Assembly: GCA_029379385.1 (NCBI GenBank)
Contig: CM055608.1
Coordinates: 26,596,350-26,660,349 of the forward strand
Direction of reading: 5' to 3'
Source: Quillaja saponaria
Lineage: Eukaryota > Streptophyta > Magnoliopsida > Fabales > Quillajaceae
Length of the DNA stretch: 64,000 nt
The notes under the pieces were generated by a model. That model ran no database searches. It saw only the letters and a program-made list of their open reading frames with translations, and was not told where the DNA came from. A program made the position numbers and the translations under genes. Below are positions 13,635 through 27,841 of this stretch, in pieces (the first letter of the stretch is position 1; each line of letters begins with the position of its first letter).

Positions 13635-15581
13635 TTAGCATCAAAGAGGTCATAATTGGCACAATATATTTGGTGCCACTTGCTCAGAATTTTAGGTTCT
13701 TCGTGATGGGAGAAATATCATATAACCACTTACATAGTTCTTGTGTGCAGGCAGATTGAGATTGACAGTAAATTCTTGGAAGCACAGCACATTATGGATT
13801 ATAGCCTTCTTCTAGGTGTGCATTATCGTGCCCCTCAGCATCTCCGTTCTCTCGCATCGCACAACCGCAGTATAACAGCAGATAGCCTGGCAATGCTTGC
13901 AGAGGAAGGTAGTGTCATGTCAATATCTTATGCTGATTCAATTGTTCTACATAATTTGTTTAAACATTAATTTTTAGGAATCATTTATAATTAATTTAGA
14001 AGGTCTTCATCGTTAGTTAATAGGCTGCATGATTTGGGGCCTGGGGGAAAATATGGAAATAAATGACAAAAAACTGAGTGGGTCTCATCCAAAGGAAGAG
14101 AAAGAAGGGAGAGGAAACTGAGAACTTTTCTGGTGTAATACCTAGTTGGTATTAAGTAGTGAAGGTGAATGTTCTTAAATAGTCATTATTTAAATTATTT
14201 TCTTGGTATTATATGAGTAGGTCATATTGTCTCCTTCCAGTCTGCCTGCCATGAGCAGAAGTTTACATGCTGATGGCTTTGTACATTGATAAAAGTGGCT
14301 AAGTTAATTTCCACTGTTAAACTTCCAATTAGGGGTCAATTTGAAAAACCCCTTGCCTCAATGGAGTTTTAAGCATCAATTATGAAAATGGTTTTTGTGT
14401 TTATGTTTTCTCTTCCCTGATTTATATTGTCTTATATTTAACTGGTGAGGGATAAGAACATTTGTTTCCCTTGTGGCATGACTTGCATCCATTAGAACCA
14501 TTTAATTACTGATTCTGATCATTTCTAATTGTAGCACTTGCTTAGTTGCATTGTTTGGTAGGACTATTAGGACTAAAGACTAATACCATATCTTTGATAA
14601 TGATATTTTGGCAGACCCTCTCGAGGATGAAGTATCAAACTATCCACAAGGACTTGTTTTGGTCCCTCGTGGAGCAGATGATAATAGTGTTGTTGTAGGT
14701 CCACACATTAGAGGTAGCCGATTGCGTGCTGCAGGTGATGAGGAGGTGGATCTCCTGCTACCTGGTACGGCAAGGTATGTTATCTCTAGCTTGAGATAAT
14801 CTCCATTAAAAAGTGATTGTTTCATGGCAGCGATTGTGTGCCTTTTGTGCACCTCCTTTGGCAGCAAAAATTCATGTCTAAAACCACTAGTTACTTTTGA
14901 GGTGTTCGGCAACAACAATGCTGGAGTTACAGATTACTGGTTTGACTGACCACGTGGTTGTGTCTGTGTGACTTAACCCATAAAAAGAGAGAAGAGAACA
15001 TATGCTGATGCTACAGAAAAAGTTCGAATGTTAAATCTGAAATTTTTATACCAAACTGTGATGTTCGAATTTTGCCATAGAAGAAATGACACCAGTGAGT
15101 ACGATAGTAGGCAGGCTTGTTAGAGATTTACATTCTAGATCATGGCGTCAATTCCAAGACAGTAGTCTATTTAGTTTTTCTTTGATGACTTAGGCATCTG
15201 AATTTAAAATCATCATAAGGAAAGTGTCCCGGTCCGTACACCAATTGAGTTATTACTATATAATTTATGCAGTTTCTGAGCTTTTGTTTACAACTTTGAA
15301 GCAGACTTCAAATCCAGCTAGGTGTAAACATGCCAGCAAGGGCAGAGCAGATTCCAGGGAAAGAGGAAAAGCAAATATTTCATGAGGTCTATGATGTGGT
15401 GCTATATCTGGGTATCATTGATATATTGCAAGATTACAACATGAGTAAGAAGATTGAGCATGCATACAAGTCTCTTCAGTTTGATTCATTGTCCATTTCT
15501 GCGGTCGACCCTACATTCTATTCACGTCGCTTCTTAGAATTTATTCAGAAGGTGTTTCCGCCAAATGCAGTGTCAGGTTAA
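8508..15581 (+). CDS. PIP5K9: Phosphatidylinositol 4-phosphate 5-kinase, MORN-repeat plant type (PIP5K9-like)
   Basis: The enzyme phosphorylates PtdIns4P to PtdIns(4,5)P2 at membranes. Coding exons are 8508-9757, 10176-10343, 11215-11380, 12795-12905, 13167-13354, 13751-13908, 14615-14774 and 15305-15581; they sum to 825 codons plus stop. Residues about 63-243 hold eight MORN repeats of 23 residues (YDGEW, YEGEL, YKGRW, FEGSW and similar). A linker follows, then the kinase domain from about residue 417. Visible kinase features are the glycine loop GKSGS (503-507), the IK lysine (K520), RFDLKGS (584-590), MDYSLL (643-648) and the IID motif (771-773), followed by the activation-loop region to the C-terminus. 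Every splice junction restores a conserved reading frame, and nothing is missing. The subfamily name rests on the MSG start, the length and neighbouring RABC2 and RABE1; the PIP5K identity itself is secure. Confidence 0.93.
11529..11683. mobile_element. Solo LTR (155 bp) in PIP5K intron 3
   Basis: The sequence starts TGTTAGGAAT and ends TTTAACA, so it has TG..CA ends within a TGTTA/TAACA inverted pair. It is flanked by a perfect 5-bp direct repeat GTTAC (11524-11528 and 11684-11688). Inside are a plant-LTR-like TCCCACATTGCTTAG near the 5' end and a TATAAATA box. No internal retrotransposon region follows, so this is a solo LTR, left by recombination between two LTRs. The short length suggests a TRIM-type or small Copia family. 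Confidence 0.8.
11731..11880. repeat. 49-bp minisatellite, three perfect copies
   Basis: A unit beginning ACTTTAACGGTCAGTGAATA is repeated exactly at 11731, 11780 and 11829. The three copies show no differences, so the array is young or recently homogenised. It lies in PIP5K intron 3, 48 bases after the solo LTR. Confidence 0.95.
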
Positions 15582-18500
15582 ACTGAGGTTAGATACATCA
15601 ATTCCACTTGCAAGAGTTCCTTTTCGATATGGCCAATTGTTCTGCATGCTCCAGAAAATGATTTGGCTGTTGATACATGGCCACCTTTAATGGATGAGGG
15701 TATTACTTAGAAAAAGAGTTGTTAAGTAGATGATCTGAGTCAGTGCTTTGGGGCTTTCCGAATCTCTAGGCGGAAGGCATGAGTTTCATTTTCTTCTCAG
15801 GTTTTATGTGGTTTAGGGGCTGATGAGCAAATAAAGATCAATTCTTTTCTGAGTTTTCTCCAGTTCCTTTCATCAGATTCAAGTTGGTTTTGATTCGTGT
15901 AGTTTTAATTGTATGTACATTAGCAAGTCTATGCATATGGAAGGCAGCTTTTAATTGTAGGACGTTTCTTTTTTCCCAAATTTACTTATTCTTGTGTTTC
16001 AATTCCATACTCCGGACTCAGAGCCAAAGTCTGAATAGTGAAATCATCGCTTGTGGGTTCCTTTTCTGTAAGAGAAGTTTTTCCACTTGGTATTTAATTT
16101 ATTTTCACTTGCAAACCGCACAGTTTGATTTTGGAAAAAGGCCAATTACAAAGTAAAGAAATTTATTATTATTATTATATAATTATATTGTTCTTCCCCT
16201 CTCTATATGTAATTATTATTATCATACATAATATTAGACAATTAATGATATAACTCTATATTGTGATATTAGTACAAAATGCCATATATGAGTCAAATAA
16301 TTATATATGTTGATTACACTATATAAACTTTTCACATCTTATAAGAATAATATAATAGTGTAAAACTATCTAGTTGTCTTTTATATAATATTTGATTTGA
16401 TAACAACATAATAGTATAAATTTATACATGATACTATAAAATTATGAGTGAAAAAAATAAGATAACGGTATAACAACAATGTCATTATACAACTTAATAT
16501 ATTGTATAGTCTTATAGTATACACTCATATACAATCTATGCACCAATTAGTAAGTCCTTAAGTTTTAAGCCAGAGAGATAATAAACAACATATTGTCCAA
16601 CTTCTTTCAAAAAGCGTAAGAAGCATTTGTTAATTCTAGAAATTGAACAAATAAAAAGCCAACTAGTTCCCAAAATCCCAATGTGTTTAATGCATGTAAC
16701 ATATACCCCAACTCAATTAAGAAGTTTGAATGTGTTTAACGTCAACAAAATATATTCATCTTCTATAATTAGTAGAACGGATAGTGTTCACATCAAATGG
16801 ATTTGCCTCATTGAGTTTAGGTCAAATTAAACACCAAACGTGATCTCTATTCAATATAAGTTAATCCTTGAGGAGTTGAGGTCTATTAAAACTGACATTA
16901 AAACTTAAACAGTCACTATTTTTTATATCTCTACGATAATGAAAATTTACTGTTGTTACAAGATAATTTTTTAAAAATATATTTAAAAGTCACACTTTTA
17001 TCTTTAAAGTAGTAAGAAATTTTATTATTAATTTTTTTTTTTCAAATGGGTCATAAATATGTACCTTATTTTTATATGATTTTCTCTACTTTTTTGGTTT
17101 TTTTTTTTAAATTCATATTAATTTATTATGTTAATCTCATTTTTTAAATTTAATATATTATTTTTAATAAAGTAGAAAGAGAATATATGACATATGTATA
17201 AGTAGAATTAAGTTTGCATACTAAATAAGAAAAAGTAATTTTTTAATTTTTATGATATGAACGATAAAAATATAAATATATGTATAAGTTTAAAAGATAA
17301 GTTCAAGCACTTGAAAAATTACACAAGTTATTTATATAAATTTACACATGAAAATAATTTCTTTCTTTAGTTTTTAGAATAATAATGTGTGAAATACTTC
17401 TATTATATTTTATTAGAAAAATGTATTAAAAGTAAGGCTAACATGCATAATGTCTATTAAGAAAAAAGAACTAACTATTTAAAGTAAACTAAATTCAATT
17501 TTATCTATTTGTTATTCAAATTAATGTGTCGATTTCCCCAAAACTAACCATAATGTCTATTTTATGTGTCAATTATTTTTTTTATTATTAAAAAAAATAT
17601 TAAGAAAAAAATATAGAGAAAACCAAAGAAAAAGTAATATGTTTAAGTCTTATTTAAAAAGTAAAAATAGGACTTATGAGTACTTTTAAGAAAAAAGTTG
17701 GGCTTTTAAAATTTTTAAAAAGTTATGTTGTGAAAGTATTAACTTTCTGTTTATCAGAAAGAGGGGAGTGTCGATTTCATCTATTTTTAATTTTAGTGTC
17801 ATTTCAATAAACTTCAAGGGATAAGAGTATAATTTATTCTACAAGTTTTTTTTTTTTTTTGGAGTAAATGAGATATAATCGTTGATGTAGAAGCATAACG
17901 ACATTTATATGAGAAACAAAATATCAAAAAATCCTAATAAAATCTATTGTTAAAATATGAACCTTAACTTCCTTCTAACTAAAAAGTAAGATCAACTCCT
18001 ATACATGGTATGAATTAAAGCCGTCATACATCGATGACTAAGCATTTTTATCGACAAAAATCTCTACCATGTGTTGTAACAATGTGAAATTTTTTGCTTA
18101 TATGATACTCCAGATCAAGAATAGTGAAAAATCAAATCAAGCCCACAAAAACTCGATCCCAAGAAAATGCAGAACTAAAAATTCCATGAAGGAAAAAAAC
18201 ATCTCAAGATCTATAATAAAAATGACCAGATATGTGAATGATAGCATCATAACCTCCAGATAATGACAAGGGGCTGCTGGTAAGTGCGAGTAACGACAAT
18301 CTTTACCAGTATGTTTGTAACAAAATAAAAAATAATATTTATTTCATTTTTATGAATTTTACAATTCAGTTCATATTTTTAAATGAATTTACTTATTTGT
18401 AATGAAAACTAAAATTTAGTTCATTTAAAATGAATTCAATCTAATTCTCTTAATTGAAATAAATGAAAATTTTATTTTAATTTAAGTATTTTTTCCATAT

Positions 18501-20893
18501 TAACCTCAAAATTTTTAATTAAAATTAGTATTGATCAATTAAAAATATAAAAAATGAGAGATTAATTGTTGACCAATAAACAAAAGACAAGTTAAGAGGA
18601 AAAAATTTAAGTAGTTGGTTCGATGAATATTTGAGATTAAGTAGTAGTGACTCTTTGTCAATTTATTTAAGTGAAAAGTATGTGTAATATTAAGGATAAC
18701 AATGTCATTTGAGTTGAACAAAATAATAACTTATCTTAAAAAAATTCTGCAAAATAAAATCCAACATATTTGTTATGAAATTCACAATTGAAATAAAATG
18801 TAGATTTTATGTAAATTTTATATTATTTTATTTATTTCAAACTTAAAAAGTATATAACTCATATGAAATGAATTGAATTTAACATTTTTTGAGTGTTCCA
18901 AACTCACGGCTAAACTAGTATTGAAAAAAGAAAAAGAAAAAGGAGGATGAGGTAGCTAGAATTGTCGGTGACTACTTTAGAAGTTAATTACTACTTATAG
19001 ACTGTTTCCATATTATTATTCTGGTTCATTAAAATCTTACAATAAAAGGCTAAATAATTGCTTCTTTTTTTGTGCCTCAAAGTTTACCAATGTTTTAGTT
19101 TGGTCCCTAAAGAATTTTCAGTGTCAACTTTAGATCCTAATAAATATTGTAATTGCTTTCATTGTCTCCCCAGTACTTACAACCAATAGAAAACAAAAGT
19201 AACAATCAATACTATTATATGACAAATATGATAAGTTATCATTTTTTTTAATATTTAGTAATGTGACTCTAAAATTTTTCCCCCCTTCTGCTTTATTTTT
19301 AGTCAAAAAAATTCCGAATTTTATAACACTATACATTGGAGGGAGAGGATAAAGCACGTAATGTTTTATATTCACACCTTACCATTGCTTGTTCATAAGG
19401 GTTGAGATTTGAGAGGACATATATTGCATAGAATTGAAAAAATTATGGACAAAATAAGCACTAAAAATTCTTTAGGGACAAGATTGAAACCTTGGTGAAA
19501 TCTTGGGGAGGAAAACAATCGATTCAGCTAAAAAAGAAAATTCCCCTGAGGAAGGAGACATCTTAGGCTCAAGGGTTCAAGCTACAAGAGAGAAACATGT
19601 CATCTGGGATTTGGGAAGCAAAATTGAAAATTGTGACCTATCACCTCACAAAAGTTAAAAATGGGAGGGTTTTGTTGTGTAGGCCTTCAATTGGTTGGAC
19701 CCCATATGGTCTAATCGTCTTCCACGCGCGGCTCATTAATGCGCAGTTGGGACTTTGGAATTCATATGATTTCACAACTCCAGCTCCATTAGTCTATTCA
19801 GAATAATAGAGATGCCTCCAAATGCATAGTCACTTCAATGAGTGTTACACGTTAAAGATGCAGTAAAATATATTATTTAAAAATAAAAAATTTATTTTAA
19901 ATAATACTAAAATTATAATTAATTATTTTACTAAATTTTGTAAAACTTTGTATTTATAAATTATAATAAGTGTTCTCGGTAAAGGTGAAGAGAAACAATA
20001 AAATAAATAATTAAAAAAACTAATAAAATAATATCCTCACCTTGATCTAAACATAAAAAATTAAATGTAATTAGACATGATAATTGATTATGCAAAAATT
20101 CATCTCAACTAGAAATTTATTCGATTAATCCTAAATAAATTGGCGTTAATTTTGTAAAGAATAATTTTGTTTATAAATTTTCTATATGAATTGAATAACA
20201 TATTTTTAACTAAATCAAAACAATATTATAACAAAGACATATATTAATGACATGTCTTTAATTAAATTAAGTATATGAATTAACTAGCCAATATGCACCT
20301 AAACAAGAATGATATTCTGATCGTTAATTTAAAAGAATTAACGGATTTGAATTAGCCAAAATCTTATCCTAAATGAACTGATCTTATATTGTTTTTGGAA
20401 ATATCAAGTAATGAAGAGATATATCCACTTTTTAGTATTGAGGGGGGGGCCCGTGCACCCAGCAACGAATGGGCACGAACTCACCACGATCCTATTTAAA
20501 TCAAGTAATGAAAAGAGATGTGTCCACTCCAAAAAAAAATAAAACATTGGAATTAAAACATTGCTTAGTGAGAAATTCATCCAAATCCCTCGCACCTGGG
20601 ACATAAGAGTTTGGACAAAAAGCTGGTATTCCGCGAAAAAGGCATTGCATTGCATAATATAAATAAAAAATATAAAAAAATAATAATAATAAATACGTTG
20701 GTTTAGTTGTCAGGTGTGTGTTCCTCAAGCTCAAAGATGCCAATGTCCGCATTGCTTTGCATTCCATTATTTACTTACACCATCACACAATTCTTTCTCT
20801 CTTTCTTTCACGGTACTTTTTAGAGAGAGAGAGAAGAAAGACAGAGAGAAAAACATTAATCATCACACACAGAAATACAGAGAGAAAGAGAGA
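15582..20893. other. PIP5K 3' flank, AT-rich spacer and RABC2 leader
   Basis: Roughly 15582-16150 looks like 3' untranslated sequence of the kinase gene. After that the DNA is very AT-rich, with no supported gene. It includes sequence related to the 6.66-kb MITE at about 16320-16520. A G-run (20442-20449) sits between two diverged copies of a motif starting ATCAAGTAATGAA (20403 and 20500). A GA/CT-rich leader precedes the RABC2 start (about 20780-20893). Confidence 0.5.
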
Positions 20894-23800
20894 ATGAGTT
20901 CGTCATCTGCTCAGAGCAGTAGTAACTACGATCTCTCCTTCAAGATCTTGTTGATAGGCGATTCCGGTGTCGGTAAAAGTAGTTTGCTAGTCAGTTTCAT
21001 TTCCAACTCCGTCGACGATCTTTCACCAACCATTGGTACTTCACTCTTTCGATTCTCTTTGATTCCCTAGAAACTGTTGAGGAAATAATCAATTCAACAT
21101 ATTCTACTCATATTTTTTTTTTTTACTACATACATTGCTGTTGTTTTCTATAAATAGTAGTTAATTTGTTACTTTTCCTACAGATTCTTAGTAACCAAAC
21201 TATATCTGATTTTTCTTGATTTATAATTTATAATACTGTATTGAAATTTAAGTAGTGAATGTGTATCATTCTGAAATTCTTAAGATTGTGCTGTTCTTCA
21301 GCAATTTCAGAAATCTAAGAAGCTGCTTTTAATTTGAGACTCGTCGAATTCCGATCAATTTTAAAGTTTCTTTCTTGGTGATATCTGATTGGATAGGCGT
21401 TTATGCATTTAGTTTCTATACTGCTTTGTCTATTGGAATGCATTTCCTGCAAATTGACTGTTTTATTAGTAATGTGTAATGTAATTCCGATTCAATTGAA
21501 AATACTATTGCTATTCTTTTGTTATTGGATTAAGCTTCTGAAATGATACTATGAGAATTTAGTGCAGTAATTTATGTTAATTTTCCAATGTTAGGTGTTG
21601 ATTTTAAGATAAAACTGCTGACAGTTGGTGGGAAGAGATTGAAGCTAACAATTTGGGACACTGGTGATCTATTGTGGCATATCCTTCTTATTTTGTGTTT
21701 ATTTCTCGGTCTTATTCTTGTATATGTTTTTCTGACTTATCTAGTTCTCGATAGAGCAGATGTCACTTGTCAATGTCTTTGTACTAACTTACCATCTGTT
21801 GCAGCTGGACAGGAGCGGTTTAGAACTCTAACAAGCTCTTACTATAGAGGAGCACAAGGGATCATTCTTGGTATGCTAATGTGATATAGATATATATGTC
21901 ATCGCTTGATTCTTGTAGATGAATGTATGCTGTGAACTCTTTGAAGGAACACTTTGGTGGTGTCAACTTTTGTGAAATTCTTTATTTTTGCACATCTTAA
22001 TGAGAGATTAGAAGAGGATGAAAAGGAGTTGTCTAGAACCTCTCTTTTGTGAGCCAAAAAGGAAACAAAATACTTTAAATCTTTGTTGCTCTTTGATGCA
22101 GCTGTGACATATATATGCTTTCAGGAAACAACAACCGTCAAAGATAACATGTTTCTGGAGAAAACTGAATTTATTCTATGCAATGCTACATTCATACCTA
22201 AGCCATGAAAAATGACATGGCCTAGGAATGGGACTATATGGATTATATTTATATTACCATAAGGAGGGATATCAATTTCACCTATATAAAATATCTACGG
22301 TTTTTGTTTTATAGGGATGGATGCATTTGTAATAGCCTCACAACTAGATTTAGTGGTTAGCAAGATTGAACAAGCCTTCTCAAAAGACCTCCCCCCTCAC
22401 CACCGAGTTTTTCTCTTATGGGAACACTGATATTACCTTTGTCTTAAATGTTTCTAATCTCTCCATGAAATCTTATGTTTATACTTTCGTTTGTAAATTA
22501 TATTGCACGAGTCTTTTAGGTCTGACATGCAAATATTGAAGAGCTAACAATGGTGCATCTTAACTTTAGCAAGTTCTCTTTTGACCTTATATATTCAGTT
22601 CCTTTGTTAACAGAGTTTCATCCACTTCCATTTTAGTGTATGATGTGACAAGGAGAGACACCTTTACAAACTTATCAGAAGTTTGGTCTAAAGAATTGGA
22701 ACTCTATTCAACAAATCAGGATTGCGTGAAGATGCTAGTTGGAAATAAAGTTGATAAAGTAAGCTTTATATTCCATTTCTTCCACTTTTATTATTTGACC
22801 CTGGAAAATAAATTGGTAATTAGTGGGAAATCTATGCTGAATAAGAAGGACAGATGAAAGGAATAGCACAAAATATGGTGCTCCGATCTTCTCTGTTTTT
22901 TACAGAAAGAAACTTCAGATATTATCTCTTCTATATATCCCTTAGCTAACTCATAGAAAACAACAACAATTAATAATTAAGCAATCTTTAACAAGAGGAA
23001 AGCTGTGAGATCCACATTAATGGAAGTGTATATACTATTGTTCTCCCATTTCCCCCTCTCAGATGCAGGGTTGCTCTTAGAATCCAATTAGATTCGAGAT
23101 GATAGTACTCCACAAGGAATGAAATATGTACAATGCACACACATGTAACTCTTCTGTACTGCCTCCACTACTATTACCACTGATATTTGAATTCTGCTTT
23201 TATACGAACAAGTGAGGGGGTCAGTGATCTATTATTTGTTCTATAATTTTCAGAGTAGGTCCTTCCAATAACTAACAATCACTTAGAAGATACTAAGAAA
23301 GTATACTATCACTTCTTTGGTTTTGAAGCAACCTCAGCATTCTATAAACTCAAACAATATACTGTATCTTCCAAGTCAAAGTAGTGGCTTATTTATAGCA
23401 TCCAATGTTTATTTTCATTATGATGGAGAAAGAAGTAATAAGATTCATGAGTTATAGTTTAATTACATTTGAATTTTATAATATTAGAATTAGGGATAAA
23501 TTATTAGTATTCTAATATTATTAGGAGTTATTAGTTTCCATTAGGACTCTAAATTTATTTTTATGTTATTAGGGTTTCTTTTTACTAGGATTCTAAGTAT
23601 TTATCTCTTATGTCATTAGGATTTTAAAGAGAATTTATATAATAATCCCTAACATTACATTGTTAGACAACTTTTGATGAATTGATAAATATATTGTTGC
23701 TTTTGCCTCGATTTGTACCTTTCAATTAAGTTATAAGTTGGTCCTGCATCATATTAGAGTCGGCCTTCACATGAATATGATTAACCGATTATGCCACAAA

Positions 23801-25015
23801 GTAGGATATTGCATTAATAGGCATACCAGATCAACAAAAGCCATTCATCCTTGTTAGATATTTTAAACTTCCACCTTTACTGTGTATAGCTTGGTAGATT
23901 ACTACTGCATGCTTAAGTTTTTTGACATCAGTTCAGTGGTGTCATAACAAGAAATAGGCCGTTGCATTATTGCATGCATGTGTTAACTGTATTACTAGTG
24001 ACAATTTGAACTTTGAGAAATCTTTTAGAGGATGCTTGGACATCTACCTGGCATTTGACTCCCATATGCATGACCATATTGTGTAGACAAAGCACCTCAT
24101 TCTAATGACATGCTATGATATTATCTGCTAGTTAATACGATTGTGGTAACATGTCATTTAGAAGGAGGGTGCTTGGACATCTACCTGGCATTTGACTCCC
24201 ATATGCGTGACCATATAGTGTAGACAAAGCACCTCCTTCTAATGACATGCTGTGATATTGCAATGAACTCTTTGCTTTGGTTCATTTTAAAAGATATTCT
24301 GTTAAATTGTAAATTACTTCTCCAGAATCGCACCTCCTTATTTTAAGTAATAGTTAATATGATTGTGGTAACAGGATTGCCAAAGGGCTGTGAGTAGAGA
24401 AGAGGGTGTTGCTCTTGCCAAAGAGCATGGGTGTTTGTTTCTTGAATGTAGTGCTAAGACTCGAGAAAACGTGGAGCAATGCTTTAAGGAACTTGCTCTG
24501 AAGGTAAAATCAAGAAGCCTCTATTGTTCTGTGTTTTCTTAACGTTTAATCATTGTATTCAGGGTAAAATATATTTTTCTTTCACCTTTTTAGCTAGCAG
24601 CAGACTACCATTTACATTATATTATTGAATTTGAAAGTATTATTATCTTTATGACTTCACAATTCTTTATTTAGTACATATACAAGGGTTTGGCAGTTCG
24701 AACGGTTTCTCGGAAATATTTGGGGGGATAAACGACTATGATATCCATAACTAAAATGATATGATATTGCAGGACATTTTGAGGAAAAAGAAAAACAGAA
24801 TCTAGGAAATGTGAAGTTTTTGCTTGACCTGAAAAGAATCTGTAATTGTGACAAGTTTTTCTTTGCAAAAAAGAATTTGTAACAAGTTTGTGGTTGTTTT
24901 CAAGATTATGGAGGTTCCCTCACTACTGGAAGAAGGATCCATCGTAGTAAAGAGGAACATTTTAAAGCAAAAACTGGAATCCCAAGCACCCTCAACTGGT
25001 GGTTGTTGCTCTTAA
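20894..25015 (+). CDS. RABC2: Rab GTPase, RABC2 (Rab18-like) type
   Basis: This small GTPase switches between GTP- and GDP-bound forms on membranes; plant RABC2 is the Rab18-related class. Exons are 20894-21035, 21595-21663, 21805-21870, 22637-22758, 24375-24503 and 24905-25015, encoding 212 residues (the family is about 210). Visible motifs are the P-loop GDSGVGKS (22-29), switch II WDTAGQE (68-74), NKVD (129-132) and ECSAK (157-161). The tail ends GGCCS, so two adjacent cysteines are available for geranylgeranylation. All nucleotide-binding residues are present and all junctions keep frame, so the gene looks functional. It lies 5.3 kb downstream of PIP5K on the same strand and faces the broken RABE1 copy tail to tail. 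Similarity to Arabidopsis RABC2A, which I know well, runs the whole length. Confidence 0.95.
24031..24374 (+). repeat. Duplication in RABC2 intron 4 spanning the acceptor region
   Basis: A block at 24031-24122 recurs at 24168-24259 (offset 137) with a few substitutions. The motif that leads into the real acceptor, GATTGTGGTAACAG at 24361-24374, also recurs upstream as GATTGTGGTAACAT near 24139-24152. In the upstream copy the AG is gone. The downstream copy carries about 85 extra bases between the block and the acceptor motif. Confidence 0.75.
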
Positions 25016-25776
25016 ATTGCTGCAACCTGGGCTCGAGTACTCGGACATCTTGGACAGATCATGTAAATTTAAATTTCTTCTCCAATTCATTGCTGTCATT
25101 GTTCACTTGCCTAATTACTTGTACCATCATTATGGGAATATTAGCAGTCAAATGACACCTATTAGCCTGTGTAAATTTGTGTGCTACCTATTCTTGTTTT
25201 AACCGATGGTATGAGAACTGTTTGTATTTGGCTCAAACCATTGCAACTTTATACAGCTACGTTGAGTGAAATGCGATAAAGGGAAATAAAATCCATGGCT
25301 GACCCATCGTCTCCCTCCCATAGGAATTACTTCAGTTATTAACTATTCATTTTAATACAAGATGACCCTATTTGGTAAATCAAGGTAAAGGAGTCTACTT
25401 GAAAAGCCCTTACGTAAAAGAGTGGGTGGGAGAGACACCAGTCTACTTTATTAGACAGAAAACTAGAAAGGATTTAATCCATCCATCAAGACACTTGTGT
25501 AATGTATATAATATGAAGAATACATATTGCATCTAAGAACTTAAGGAGAACAGCAATGACAAACCACCATTTTTGTAAAGACTAAACACAGCTAAAACTT
25601 GGTTAGAGACCTATGAGCAATCAGTTACATCTTACTCTGGAAAAAGAAAAATCAGCACAAGGTACTTAAGTTTGCCTTTGCAAACTAAACTTAACTCCAA
25701 TCCCAAACCTAATAAGAATAGGGATTATATAACACATATCGACAAGGGGAAGATGTAGTCAAGTATCTTGAAAGAC
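25016..25776. other. Spacer between convergent genes
   Basis: This interval separates the stop codon of RABC2 (plus) from that of the RABE1 pseudogene (minus). It presumably holds both 3' untranslated regions. No further gene is visible. Confidence 0.6.

Positions 25777-27841
<2,065 letters not shown>

Noticed and set aside
18069..18263. A 64-codon frame at 18.1 kb
   Set aside because: It is lysine/asparagine-rich, typical of chance frames in A/T-rich DNA, with no motif.
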